From: Pseudomonadota bacterium
GTDB lineage: Bacteria; Pseudomonadota; Gammaproteobacteria; Burkholderiales; Burkholderiaceae_C
Assembly: GCA_021846965.1 (NCBI GenBank)
Contig: JAJZWA010000041.1
Location: 1 to 33,086, forward strand
Direction: 5' to 3'
DNA: 33,086 nucleotides
The notes below the pieces were generated by a model. The model made no database searches and had not been told where the DNA came from. It was given only the letters and a program-made list of their open reading frames with translations. The translations under genes were made by a program, and so were the position numbers. Shown one piece after another: positions 1 through 6,833 of the stretch. Numbering within the stretch: position 1 is the stretch's first letter; each line of letters opens with the position of its first letter.

Positions 1-1
1 C

Positions 2-89
2 TGGCGGAAGCGGTGAGATTCGAACTCACGGACGGTTGCCCGTCGCCGGTTTTCAAGACCGGTGCAATCGACCACTCTGCCACGCTTCC
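2..89 (-). tRNA. tRNA-Ser (anticodon UGA)
   Basis: Read on the minus strand this folds as a class II tRNA with a long variable arm. The acceptor stem GGAAGCG (89-83) pairs with CGCTTCC (12-6), followed by discriminator G and an encoded CCA (4-2). The anticodon stem CCGGT/ACCGG closes the loop CTTGAAA, giving anticodon TGA at 55-53, and the T arm contains GTTCGAATC. It reads UCA and probably other UCN serine codons. It lies only 15 bp beyond the hemW stop codon, so its promoter must lie in the end of hemW or it is read through from that operon. Confidence 0.97.
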
Positions 90-94
90 GGGGA

Positions 95-107
95 ACCCGC
101 GATTCTA
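95..107 (-). promoter_or_regulatory. Probable -10 box for tRNA-Ser, overlapping the hemW stop codon
   Basis: On the minus strand TAGAAT (107-102) matches the sigma-70 consensus TATAAT at five of six positions. It would place the transcription start near 95, about six bases before the mature tRNA. The first three bases are the TAG stop codon of hemW. I see no convincing -35 hexamer 16-19 bp upstream, so the call rests on the -10 match and its position. Confidence 0.4.
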
Positions 108-1397
108 TGCCGGAGGCGCTGCCGGCTCGGGAAGGAACAGTTCCAGCACCTCGTTGAGCAGTTCCCAGCCTCGCGGCGTGGCGGCGATGCGAGTGGCGGT
201 GGACTCCAGCAGCCCCAGTTGCTCGGCGCGCCGCAGGCCGGGCTGCAGGCTCGACAGGGGCATGCCGGTGCGCTCGACGTAGCGGGCGGGATCGAAGCCC
301 TCGGCCAGGCGCAGGGCGTTGAGCAGGAACTCGAAGGGCAGCTCGCGCCGGCTCACTTCGTGTTCGGTGTCCACCGCCAGGCCCTGCGCGGCCTGGCTCA
401 TGTAGCGCTCGGGCTGGGCGTGGCGGGTCTGGCGCAGGATGCGGTGCGCGAAGGACAGCTTGGAATGCGCGCCGGCGCCGATTCCCAGGTAGTCGCCGAA
501 CTCCCAGTAGTTGCGGTTGTGCCGGCTGGCGTGTCCGGCGCGCGAGTAGGCCGACACTTCGTAGCGCTGCAGTCCGGCGGCGGCGGCCTGCTCGGCCAGG
601 GCCTGCTGCATGTCGGCCGCCAGGTCGGGCTCGGGCAGGCCGCCGGGCGGGCGGCGCGCGAAGGCCGTCTGCGGCTCGATGGTGAGCTGGTACAGCGACA
701 GGTGCGGAGGCTGGAATTGCAGCGCGCGTCGCAGCTCCTCGCGCGCCTGGGCCAGGTCCTGCCCCGGCAGCGCGAACATGAGGTCGATGTTGAAACTCGG
801 CACGACCCGCGCGGCTTCCTCGATGGCCGCGCAGGCCTGCGCGCTGTCGTGCACGCGGCCCAGGCGCTCGAGCATGGCGTCGTCGAAGCTCTGCACGCCG
901 ATGGACAGGCGGTTCACCCCCGCCTGCGCATAGGCGGCGAAGCGCTCGCGCTCGAAGGTTCCGGGGTTGGCCTCGAGGGTGATCTCGGCGTCGGCGGCCA
1001 GGCGCAGCCGGGCGCGGATGCCCGCCAGCAGTTCATCGATGGACTCGGGCGCGAACAGGCTGGGGGTGCCGCCGCCCAGGAACACGCTGAGCACCGTGCG
1101 GCCCCACACCAGCGGCAGGGCCGTCTCCAGGTCCTGCAGCAGGGCCTGCACGTAGGCGCGCTCGGGCAGCGCCCCCTGCCCTTCGCGCCGCGCGTGGGAG
1201 TTGAAATCGCAATAGGGGCATTTGCGCAGGCACCAGGGCAGATGCACGTACAGCGCCAGGGGCGGAAGCTCGCGCAATTGCAGGGTGCCGGCGCGCATGC
1301 GCTGCGGCAGCTCGGCCGCTGCGCGTTGCAGCGACTGTTCATGACCTTCCGGGGCGCCGGGTTCGGCGCGCTCGGGGTGCAGCGGGATGACGGGCAT
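105..1397 (-). CDS. hemW: HemW, radical SAM heme chaperone (HemN-like)
   Basis: The product has 430 residues. The radical-SAM cluster motif CLRKCPYCDF (Cys56, Cys60, Cys63) follows the family-typical LPPLALYVHLPW, and GGGTPS lies at about 108-113. HemW binds a 4Fe-4S cluster and SAM and is thought to deliver heme to membrane respiratory enzymes. The CxxxCxxC is followed by Asp-Phe, as in HemW. It is about 50 residues longer than E. coli HemW, through an N-terminal extension. I chose this ATG because it overlaps the rdgB stop codon in a TGATG junction, which suggests translational coupling. An internal Met at residue 34 would give a more standard length of 397 residues. It is the last protein gene of the operon, just before tRNA-Ser. 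Confidence 0.93.
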   Translation of the reverse strand: MPVIPLHPERAEPGAPEGHEQSLQRAAAELPQRMRAGTLQLRELPPLALYVHLPWCLRKCPYCDFNSHARREGQGALPERAYVQALLQDLETALPLVWGRTVLSVFLGGGTPSLFAPESIDELLAGIRARLRLAADAEITLEANPGTFERERFAAYAQAGVNRLSIGVQSFDDAMLERLGRVHDSAQACAAIEEAARVVPSFNIDLMFALPGQDLAQAREELRRALQFQPPHLSLYQLTIEPQTAFARRPPGGLPEPDLAADMQQALAEQAAAAGLQRYEVSAYSRAGHASRHNRNYWEFGDYLGIGAGAHSKLSFAHRILRQTRHAQPERYMSQAAQGLAVDTEHEVSRRELPFEFLLNALRLAEGFDPARYVERTGMPLSSLQPGLRRAEQLGLLESTATRIAATPRGWELLNEVLELFLPEPAAPPA

Positions 1398-2047
1398 CAG
1401 ATCGCCTGGTGCTGCGCCCTGGGCGCCACGCCCCAGAAGGCCTCCAGCAGCTGGGCCATCTGCGCGGCGGCGCGGGCGCGGTGGCTGAGACGGTTCTTCT
1501 CGGCGGGCTCGAGCTGGGCCAGGGTGAGCCCGCGCTGGGGCAGCACGAACAGGGGGTCGTAGCCGAAACCGCCCTCGCCCGCCGGCGCGCCTGCCACGTG
1601 GCCGTGCAGCCAGCCGTGGGCGATCAGCGGCTCGGGGTCCTCGGCGTGGCGCAAGGCGACCAGCACGCAGACGAAATGCGCGCGGCGCTCGCCCACGCCC
1701 TGCAGGCGCTGCAGCAGCAACTGGTTGTTGCGCGCGTCCTGCTCGGCGCGAGGCAGCGGTGCCTGGCCCTCGGCCGCGGCGTAGCGCGCCGACAGCACGC
1801 CGGGAGCTCCGCCCAGGGTGCGCACGCACAGCCCGGAATCGTCGGCCAGCGCGGGCTTGCCGGTGTGCAGGCTGGCATGGCGCGCCTTGGCCAGCGCGTT
1901 CTCGACAAAGGTGCCGAAGGGCTCCGGGCACTCGGGCACCGAAGCATCGAGGCGCAGCAGTTCGATCTGCAGCGCGCCCAGGAGGGCCTGGAATTCAGCA
2001 AGCTTGCCCGGATTGCCCGTGGCCAGCACGAGTTCGCTGGGATGCAT
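1397..2047 (-). CDS. rdgB: RdgB, XTP/dITP pyrophosphatase (HAM1 family)
   Basis: This 216-residue protein is a full-length HAM1/RdgB enzyme, which hydrolyses deaminated purine nucleotides (dITP, ITP, XTP) to monophosphates and pyrophosphate and so keeps inosine and xanthine out of nucleic acids. The nucleotide-binding N-terminus ATGNPGKLAEF (9-19), the acidic metal/catalytic motif ALADDSGL (Asp69, Asp70), GGFGYDPLF and EKNRLSHR near the C-terminus are all visible. It lies between rph (23 bp upstream) and hemW (overlapping TGATG). The start is at the expected distance from the TGNPGK motif. Gene order rph-rdgB-hemW is familiar in Burkholderiales. Confidence 0.95.
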   Translation of the reverse strand: MHPSELVLATGNPGKLAEFQALLGALQIELLRLDASVPECPEPFGTFVENALAKARHASLHTGKPALADDSGLCVRTLGGAPGVLSARYAAAEGQAPLPRAEQDARNNQLLLQRLQGVGERRAHFVCVLVALRHAEDPEPLIAHGWLHGHVAGAPAGEGGFGYDPLFVLPQRGLTLAQLEPAEKNRLSHRARAAAQMAQLLEAFWGVAPRAQHQAI

Positions 2048-2070
2048 CGTGGGTCTGCGGGATCGGGGAT

Positions 2071-2802
2071 TCAGGCGGGCTGGCGCAGTGCCTGGAGCTG
2101 CAGTTCGTGGATGCGCCGCAGCGCGGCCTGCGCGGCGTCGACCAGGGCGTCGAGCTGGGCGCGGCTGAAGGGCTCGCCTTCCGCGGTGCCCTGCACCTCC
2201 ACCAGATGGCCCGCACCGGTTCCGACCACGTTCATGTCGCAGTCGCAGCGCGAATCCTCCTCGTAGGCCAGGTCGACCAGCACGCGCCCGCCGAGCAGGC
2301 CCACGGAGACCGCGCCCACGAGCTCGCGCATGGGATGCGCGGCGACGGCGCCGCTGCGCAGCAGCCCCTGGCAGGCATCCCAGGCGGCCACCGCGGCGCC
2401 GGTGATGGCCGCCGTGCGGGTGCCGCCGTCGGCCTGCAGCACGTCGCAGTCCAGCACGATCTGGCGCTCGCCCAGCGCGGAGAAGTCGAACACGCTGCGC
2501 AGGCTGCGCCCGATGAGGCGCTGGATCTCCTCGGTGCGCCCCTGCGGGCGCCCGCGCTTGACCTCGCGCTCGTTGCGTGTGTGGGTGGCGCGGGGCAGCA
2601 TGCCGTACTCGGCGGTGACCCAGCCCAGGCCGCTGCCGCGGCGGTGCGGGGGCACCTTCTCCTCGACGCTGGCGTTGCACAGCACGCGGGTGCGTCCGAA
2701 TTCGACCAGCACCGAACCCTCGGCGTGGCAGGTGAAAGAGCGGGTGAAGCGAATCTCGCGCAGCTGGTCGGCCGCGCGTCCATCGAAACGGGAAGCGGAC
2801 AT
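2071..2802 (-). CDS. rph: RNase PH, 3'-5' phosphorolytic exoribonuclease
   Basis: The 243-residue product matches RNase PH in length and throughout its sequence. It starts with the R-x-x-x-R-x-A-D-Q-L-R type N-terminus, followed by [37 protein letters not shown], the [15 protein letters not shown] arginine-rich segment, [20 protein letters not shown] (phosphate and metal site) and [17 protein letters not shown]. The enzyme forms a hexameric ring that trims tRNA precursors and other RNA 3' ends using inorganic phosphate. No Shine-Dalgarno sequence precedes the ATG. The 17-bp gap from the phosphatase gene is mostly a short CCCA repeat. Confidence 0.96.
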   Translation of the reverse strand: MSASRFDGRAADQLREIRFTRSFTCHAEGSVLVEFGRTRVLCNASVEEKVPPHRRGSGLGWVTAEYGMLPRATHTRNEREVKRGRPQGRTEEIQRLIGRSLRSVFDFSALGERQIVLDCDVLQADGGTRTAAITGAAVAAWDACQGLLRSGAVAAHPMRELVGAVSVGLLGGRVLVDLAYEEDSRCDCDMNVVGTGAGHLVEVQGTAEGEPFSRAQLDALVDAAQAALRRIHELQLQALRQPA

Positions 2803-2817
2803 CGTGGGTGGGTGGGT
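2803..2817 (-). repeat. Short CCCA tetranucleotide tract before rph
   Basis: On the minus strand CCACCCACCCACCCACG runs up to the rph ATG, about three and a half copies of CCCA, and occupies the place of a ribosome-binding site. It is too short to be a convincing slippage tract. Confidence 0.5.
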
Positions 2818-2819
2818 GG

Positions 2820-3746
2820 CTATTTCTTGGCGGCGGCGCGGCGGATGGCCTCGTTGATCTCGGCGATCGAGCGCTCGATCGCCGCATCGTCCAGGTCATC
2901 CACCGGCAGGTCGCGCAACTCGGCCTGGAAGGTCGAGGCGAACACGCCGGGGGCGAGGTTCTGCGTGCTCACGCCCTGCGTGGTGTCGCGCTCGGTGTCG
3001 GCTTCCCATTCGATGGCCAGCGCGGTCACGTTGTCCGACTCGGCCGAGCGGTTGCGCAAGGCGCGCTCGACCAGCTCGGGCACGGCATCGGACAGGGCGC
3101 GCGCGCTGAGCACGCTGACGATCGAGCTCTCATCGATCTGGCTCCACAAGCCGTCGGAGCACAGCATGATCAGGTCTCCGGTGCGCAGCTTCTGCGGCAC
3201 GCCGATCTCGATGAAGGGAGCCTGCGGCGAGCCCAGGCAGGTGTAGAGCACGTTGCGGTTGGCGGTGCGGGCCATCGAGGCCTGCGCCGCCGCGGCGCCG
3301 GGGATGGTCTGCAGCATGCGCTGCTCGGCATGCGAGTGGTCCAGCGTGCGGGTCAGCAGCGAGCCTTCGCGCAGGTAGTACAGGCGCGAGTCCCCCACAT
3401 GCGCCCATTGGGCCGTGCCGCCCTGCAGCACGCACAGCACGATGGTGGTGCGGGGGAAATCCTCCAGGCGCTGGTCGCGCGCGTAGCGGTGGATGTGCTC
3501 GTGCGCGGTCTGCACGGCGCGGCGCAGGAAGGCGCGCGGATCGTCCAGGCTGGGCTGGGCCTCGCGCTGGAACATGCCCGAGACGGTGGTCAGGGCGATC
3601 TGCGCGGCCACGTCGCCGCGCGGATGCCCGCCCATGCCGTCGGCAAGACCCAGCAGGACGCTGTCGCGGGTGTAGCAGTAGCCGACGCGGTCCTCGTTGT
3701 TGGAGCGCCCGCCGCGCCGGCTGACCTGGTAGACGGAAAACCTCAT
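2820..3746 (-). CDS. PP2C-family serine/threonine protein phosphatase
   Basis: The 308-residue product is a soluble metal-dependent (Mn/Mg) PP2C phosphatase. Its motifs appear in order: [12 protein letters not shown] (Asp19), [13 protein letters not shown] (Asp36), THVGDSR-type [22 protein letters not shown] and [12 protein letters not shown]. These supply the metal-binding aspartates. There is no membrane segment or signal peptide. About 60 residues after the catalytic domain form an acidic, helix-prone tail. The gene lies 28 bp downstream of a serine/threonine kinase gene, so the two probably form a reversible phosphorylation pair, with the phosphatase acting on the kinase or its substrates. 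This is inferred from position. No specific substrate is known from sequence. Confidence 0.92.
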   Translation of the reverse strand: MRFSVYQVSRRGGRSNNEDRVGYCYTRDSVLLGLADGMGGHPRGDVAAQIALTTVSGMFQREAQPSLDDPRAFLRRAVQTAHEHIHRYARDQRLEDFPRTTIVLCVLQGGTAQWAHVGDSRLYYLREGSLLTRTLDHSHAEQRMLQTIPGAAAAQASMARTANRNVLYTCLGSPQAPFIEIGVPQKLRTGDLIMLCSDGLWSQIDESSIVSVLSARALSDAVPELVERALRNRSAESDNVTALAIEWEADTERDTTQGVSTQNLAPGVFASTFQAELRDLPVDDLDDAAIERSIAEINEAIRRAAAKK

Positions 3747-3774
3747 GGCAATTCCCCGTGGAGCACGTGCCGCC

Positions 3775-4800
3775 TCAATGCCGGCGCGCGCCGCTGCCGA
3801 AGCGCGTGGCCTGGATCGCCTTGTCCACGCGTGCCTTCGTGTCGTTGACCAGTTCGTCGATCTGCATGCGCAGCTTCTCGCTCAGGGTGAGCTGCGTGTA
3901 GCGACGCGGATTCTCGGCGCCGAGTTCCTTTTGCAGATTGAACACGCTTTGCGGACGCGCCAGCGGGTCGAGGGACATGCACCACTCGACGATCTCGATC
4001 AGGTTGTCCGAGTACACGCCGCGCAGCTTGGCCAGTTGCGCGCCCAGGCGATCCTTCTCCAGGCGCTGGGTGGCCTCGTGCGGAGGGTAGCCGGTCATGC
4101 AGGCGTAGATGCACGCCCCCACCGCGTAGATGTCGGTCCAGGGGCCGAAGGAGGCGTCGCGCTTGTACATCTCGGGGGGCGCGAATCCGGGGGTGTACAT
4201 GGGGCGAAAGCGCTTGTCCTGCTGCCCGATCACTTCGCGGGCGGCGCCGAAGTCGATCAGGATGGGCTTGTCGTCGTCGGTGATGAACAGGTTGGCCGGC
4301 TTGATGTCGAGGTGCAGCATCTTGTGCTGGTGCACCACGCGCAGGCCCTGGAGGATCTCGTCGTACAGCGAGCGGATGGTCGACTCGCGGAAGATCTTCT
4401 TGCGCTTGAGGTCGCGCGCCGTGATGATGAATTCCTGCAGGGACGAGCCCTCCAGGTAGTTCATCACCATGTAGACGGTTTCGTTCTCGCGGAAAAAGTT
4501 CAGCACCCCCACGACGCTGGGGTGGGAGATCTGGGCGAGCGACCGCCCTTCCTCGAAAAAGCTCTTCAGGCCCAGCCGGTACAGCGCGAGCTTCTCGGGC
4601 TGCACCACCGGCACGGTCTCGCCCTGCAGGCGCTCGACCAGCGAGGCCGGCAGGTATTCCTTGATGGCCACGCGCTGGCCGTCGCTGCCCACGGCCAGGT
4701 ACACGACGCCGAAGCCGCCGCTGGCGAGCTTGCGCAATACGCGGTATCCGCCGACCTGGCTGTCCGGTTCGAGCGGCGCGGGCTTGTTCTTGTTCGACAT
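3775..4800 (-). CDS. Hanks-type serine/threonine protein kinase
   Basis: The 341-residue product is a cytoplasmic eukaryotic-like kinase. It shows the glycine loop LASGGFGVVY (25-34), catalytic lysine in VAIKEY (Lys47), a catalytic loop HLDIKPAN (163-170), DFG (183-185) and APPEMY plus DIYAVGACIY in the activation and F-helix region. The catalytic loop reads His-Leu-Asp rather than His-Arg-Asp, so it is a non-RD kinase that may not need activation-loop phosphorylation. It has no transmembrane or PASTA domain. I chose the ATG at 4800, which begins MSNKNK and leaves a normal 18 residues before the kinase fold. An upstream in-frame start at 4902 would run into the yicC coding sequence. It is the first gene of the minus-strand operon and is divergent from yicC. 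Confidence 0.92.
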   Translation of the reverse strand: MSNKNKPAPLEPDSQVGGYRVLRKLASGGFGVVYLAVGSDGQRVAIKEYLPASLVERLQGETVPVVQPEKLALYRLGLKSFFEEGRSLAQISHPSVVGVLNFFRENETVYMVMNYLEGSSLQEFIITARDLKRKKIFRESTIRSLYDEILQGLRVVHQHKMLHLDIKPANLFITDDDKPILIDFGAAREVIGQQDKRFRPMYTPGFAPPEMYKRDASFGPWTDIYAVGACIYACMTGYPPHEATQRLEKDRLGAQLAKLRGVYSDNLIEIVEWCMSLDPLARPQSVFNLQKELGAENPRRYTQLTLSEKLRMQIDELVNDTKARVDKAIQATRFGSGARRH

Positions 4801-4891
4801 GCTGGAGCGGTTCGGGGCGTACCGGCGCTGGTGCGGGGTGTGGAAGAATGCGCTGGAAGGAATCAGGAACCCTAGAACCCGGGAGATCCCA

Positions 4892-5791
4892 GTGGGAGCC
4901 ATTTATAGCATGACCGGTTACGGCGAGGCCTCGGCCGCGGTCGAGGCGCCCGGCGCCCTCAGCGTACACGTGGATCTGCGCAGCGTAAACGGTCGCTTCC
5001 TGGATATTTCCTTCAGGCTTCCCGACGAACTCCGTGCATCCGAAGCCGGATTGCGGGCCCTGCTGGCGCGGGAACTTCGCCGCGGCAAGCTCGAATGCCG
5101 CGTGAACGTGGAGGCGCCCGCGGCGGCGTTGCAACTGCCCGAGCCCGCCACGCTGCAGCCGCTGCTGGAGGCGCAGGCCGAGCTGCTGCGGCGCTGGCCG
5201 CAGCTGCAGCCCCTGACGGTGGCCGAGGCCTGGCGCATGGGCGGCGCCCAGGCGGCGCCGCGCGCGGGCGCCGAGAGCCTGGCGGCTGCCGCGTCGCACG
5301 CCGCCGCCGCCGCGTTGCGCGCGCTGCAGGCGGCGCGCGCCGACGAGGGCGAGCGCCTGCGCGTGTTCCTGCGGGAGCGCTGCGGGCGCCTGCGCGAACT
5401 GGCGGCGCAGGCGCGCGAGGTGGCGCCCCAGGCGGTGGCGCGCTTGCAGGAACGCTTTGTCGCCCGCTACCGCGACGCGCTGGAGCTTCTGGGCGGCACG
5501 GCCGACGCCCAGGCCTCCCACGAGAGGCTGCTGCAGGAAGCCGCGACCTTCGCGCTGCGCGTGGACGTGGCCGAGGAAATCGGACGCCTGCAGTCGCACC
5601 TGGACGCCATGGACCAGGTGCTGCAGGCCGGCGGCGAGGCCGGCAAACGCCTGGATTTCCTGATCCAGGAGCTGCACCGCGAGGCCAACACCCTGGGATC
5701 CAAGTCCGCGGTGCTCGAACTCAGCGAAATCGCCGTGGACATGAAGGTGTGCATCGAGCAGATGCGCGAGCAGGTGCAGAACCTGGAGTGA
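4892..5791 (+). CDS. yicC: YicC family endoribonuclease
   Basis: The 299-residue product has the family N-terminal signature ([11 protein letters not shown]), [18 protein letters not shown], and the conserved C-terminal block [22 protein letters not shown]. YicC/YloC proteins have been described as endoribonucleases involved in small-RNA and mRNA turnover. The middle of the protein is unusually rich in alanine and arginine, consistent with the high GC. I chose the GTG at 4892 because GGGAG lies seven bases upstream and the family normally has residues before the S-M-T motif. An ATG at 4910 is the alternative. It is the first gene of the plus-strand cluster, divergent from the kinase operon. 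Confidence 0.92.
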   Translation: MGAIYSMTGYGEASAAVEAPGALSVHVDLRSVNGRFLDISFRLPDELRASEAGLRALLARELRRGKLECRVNVEAPAAALQLPEPATLQPLLEAQAELLRRWPQLQPLTVAEAWRMGGAQAAPRAGAESLAAAASHAAAAALRALQAARADEGERLRVFLRERCGRLRELAAQAREVAPQAVARLQERFVARYRDALELLGGTADAQASHERLLQEAATFALRVDVAEEIGRLQSHLDAMDQVLQAGGEAGKRLDFLIQELHREANTLGSKSAVLELSEIAVDMKVCIEQMREQVQNLE

Positions 5792-5794
5792 GCG

Positions 5795-5817
5795 CAGCCG
5801 GCGCGCGGCGCCCCGGC
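5795..5817 (+). other. GC-rich stem-loop between yicC and gmk
   Basis: AGCCGG (5795-5800) and CCGGCT (5812-5817) form a 6-bp perfect stem with an 11-base GC-rich loop, starting four bases after the yicC stop. No T-run follows. It may weaken read-through into gmk. Just after it lies TAGACT (5821-5826), a possible -10 box for gmk with no clear -35. Confidence 0.3.
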
Positions 5818-5891
5818 TGATAGACTGCCGGCTATTCGCGCGGCCCCTCCGGCGCGGCCCCCTCCGGTCTCTCAACAGCCTGCTAGGAACG

Positions 5892-6536
5892 ATGGATTTT
5901 CCCGGGAACCTGTTCGTCGTCGCCGCGCCCAGCGGGGCCGGCAAGTCCAGCCTGGTGGGGGAATTGCTCTCGCGCGACCCGGGATTGCGGCTTTCGGTGT
6001 CCACCACCACGCGGGCACCGCGCGGGCAGGAGGAGGACGGCCGCGAATACTGCTTCGTCAGCCGCAGCGAGTTCGAACGCCGCGTGCGCGACGGCGAATT
6101 CCTGGAATGGGCCGAGGTGCACGGCAATCTGTACGGCACCTCCCGCGCCTGGCTGGAGCATCGCATGGCCGAAGGCGTGGACGTGCTGCTGGAAATCGAC
6201 TGGCAAGGCGCCGCGCAGGTGCGGCGACATTTCTCGAATTCCATCGGCATCTTCATCCTGCCCCCGTCCTACGAGGAACTGGAGGCGCGGCTGCGCCGTC
6301 GCGGCGAGGACAGCGACTCCACCATCGTGCGCCGGCTGGCCGAGGCCCGGGTGGAAATCGCCCAGGCTCCGGACTTCGACTTTATAATCGTCAATAGACA
6401 TTTTCACGAGGCGCTGCGCGAGCTGGAGTCGATCGTGGTTTCGCAGCGCCTGCGGCTCGCGGCCCAGCGCCGCGCGCACCCGGAAGTGTTCGAGGCACTC
6501 GGCATCGATGCCACGCTTCCGACGCAACGCAATTGA
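5892..6536 (+). CDS. gmk: Guanylate kinase
   Basis: The 214-residue enzyme phosphorylates GMP (and dGMP) to GDP with ATP. The P-loop [10 protein letters not shown] is at 13-22, followed by the GMP-binding block [37 protein letters not shown], and [15 protein letters not shown]. Length and motifs are normal. An AGGA sequence lies five bases before the ATG. It lies upstream of rpoZ and spoT, the arrangement typical of proteobacteria. In several bacteria guanylate kinase is inhibited by (p)ppGpp, which gives the link to spoT a regulatory meaning, but inhibition cannot be judged for this enzyme. Confidence 0.96.
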   Translation: MDFPGNLFVVAAPSGAGKSSLVGELLSRDPGLRLSVSTTTRAPRGQEEDGREYCFVSRSEFERRVRDGEFLEWAEVHGNLYGTSRAWLEHRMAEGVDVLLEIDWQGAAQVRRHFSNSIGIFILPPSYEELEARLRRRGEDSDSTIVRRLAEARVEIAQAPDFDFIIVNRHFHEALRELESIVVSQRLRLAAQRRAHPEVFEALGIDATLPTQRN

Positions 6537-6546
6537 AGGAACCACC

Positions 6547-6750
6547 ATGGCCCGTATCACCGTCGAGGATTGCCTGGAGAAGGTGCCCAACCGCTTCCAG
6601 CTCGTGCTTGCCGCCACCTACCGCGCGCGCATGCTGGCGCAGGGGCATTCCCCCAAGATCGAGACCCGCGACAAGCCGGTGGTGACCGCCCTGCGCGAAA
6701 TCGCCGCGGGTCAGGTCGGCCTGGAAATGCTCAAACGCGTACCGGCCTGA
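6547..6750 (+). CDS. rpoZ: RNA polymerase omega subunit
   Basis: The small 67-residue protein begins [28 protein letters not shown], with the expected omega signature, and contains [16 protein letters not shown]. Omega helps assemble RNA polymerase by binding beta-prime and contributes to (p)ppGpp site 1 in proteobacteria. The ATG at 6547 follows AAGGA with six bases between and lies ten bases after the gmk stop, so the two genes are almost certainly cotranscribed. An in-frame ATG further upstream inside gmk is rejected because it lacks family similarity before MARITVED. Confidence 0.96.
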   Translation: MARITVEDCLEKVPNRFQLVLAATYRARMLAQGHSPKIETRDKPVVTALREIAAGQVGLEMLKRVPA

Positions 6751-6764
6751 GTCCCGCCTTGCCC

Positions 6765-6791
6765 GGCCGCCGCGCCCGGGCGCGGGCGGCC
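6765..6791 (+). repeat. GC-rich imperfect palindrome between rpoZ and spoT
   Basis: GGCCGCCGCGCCC (6765-6777) meets GGGCGCGGGCGGCC (6778-6791), its reverse complement apart from one extra base. The transcript could fold into a very stable hairpin once the central bases are looped out. There is no following U-tract, so it is at most a pause, attenuation or processing site ahead of spoT. Confidence 0.45.
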
Positions 6792-6833
6792 TGATCCGGG
6801 GCGGCCCGGCACGTTCCCGACCTGCCCAGCTCC

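Noticed and set aside
2..89. tRNA-Ser and tRNA-Gly as attachment sites of an integrated element
   Set aside because: No integrase, no duplicated tRNA 3' end and no foreign base composition were found, and all flanking genes are core genes.
4801..4891. Paired divergent promoters between the kinase operon and yicC
   Set aside because: Some AT-richer words are present (TAGAAC, AAGAAT), but no pair of hexamers with acceptable spacing on either strand.
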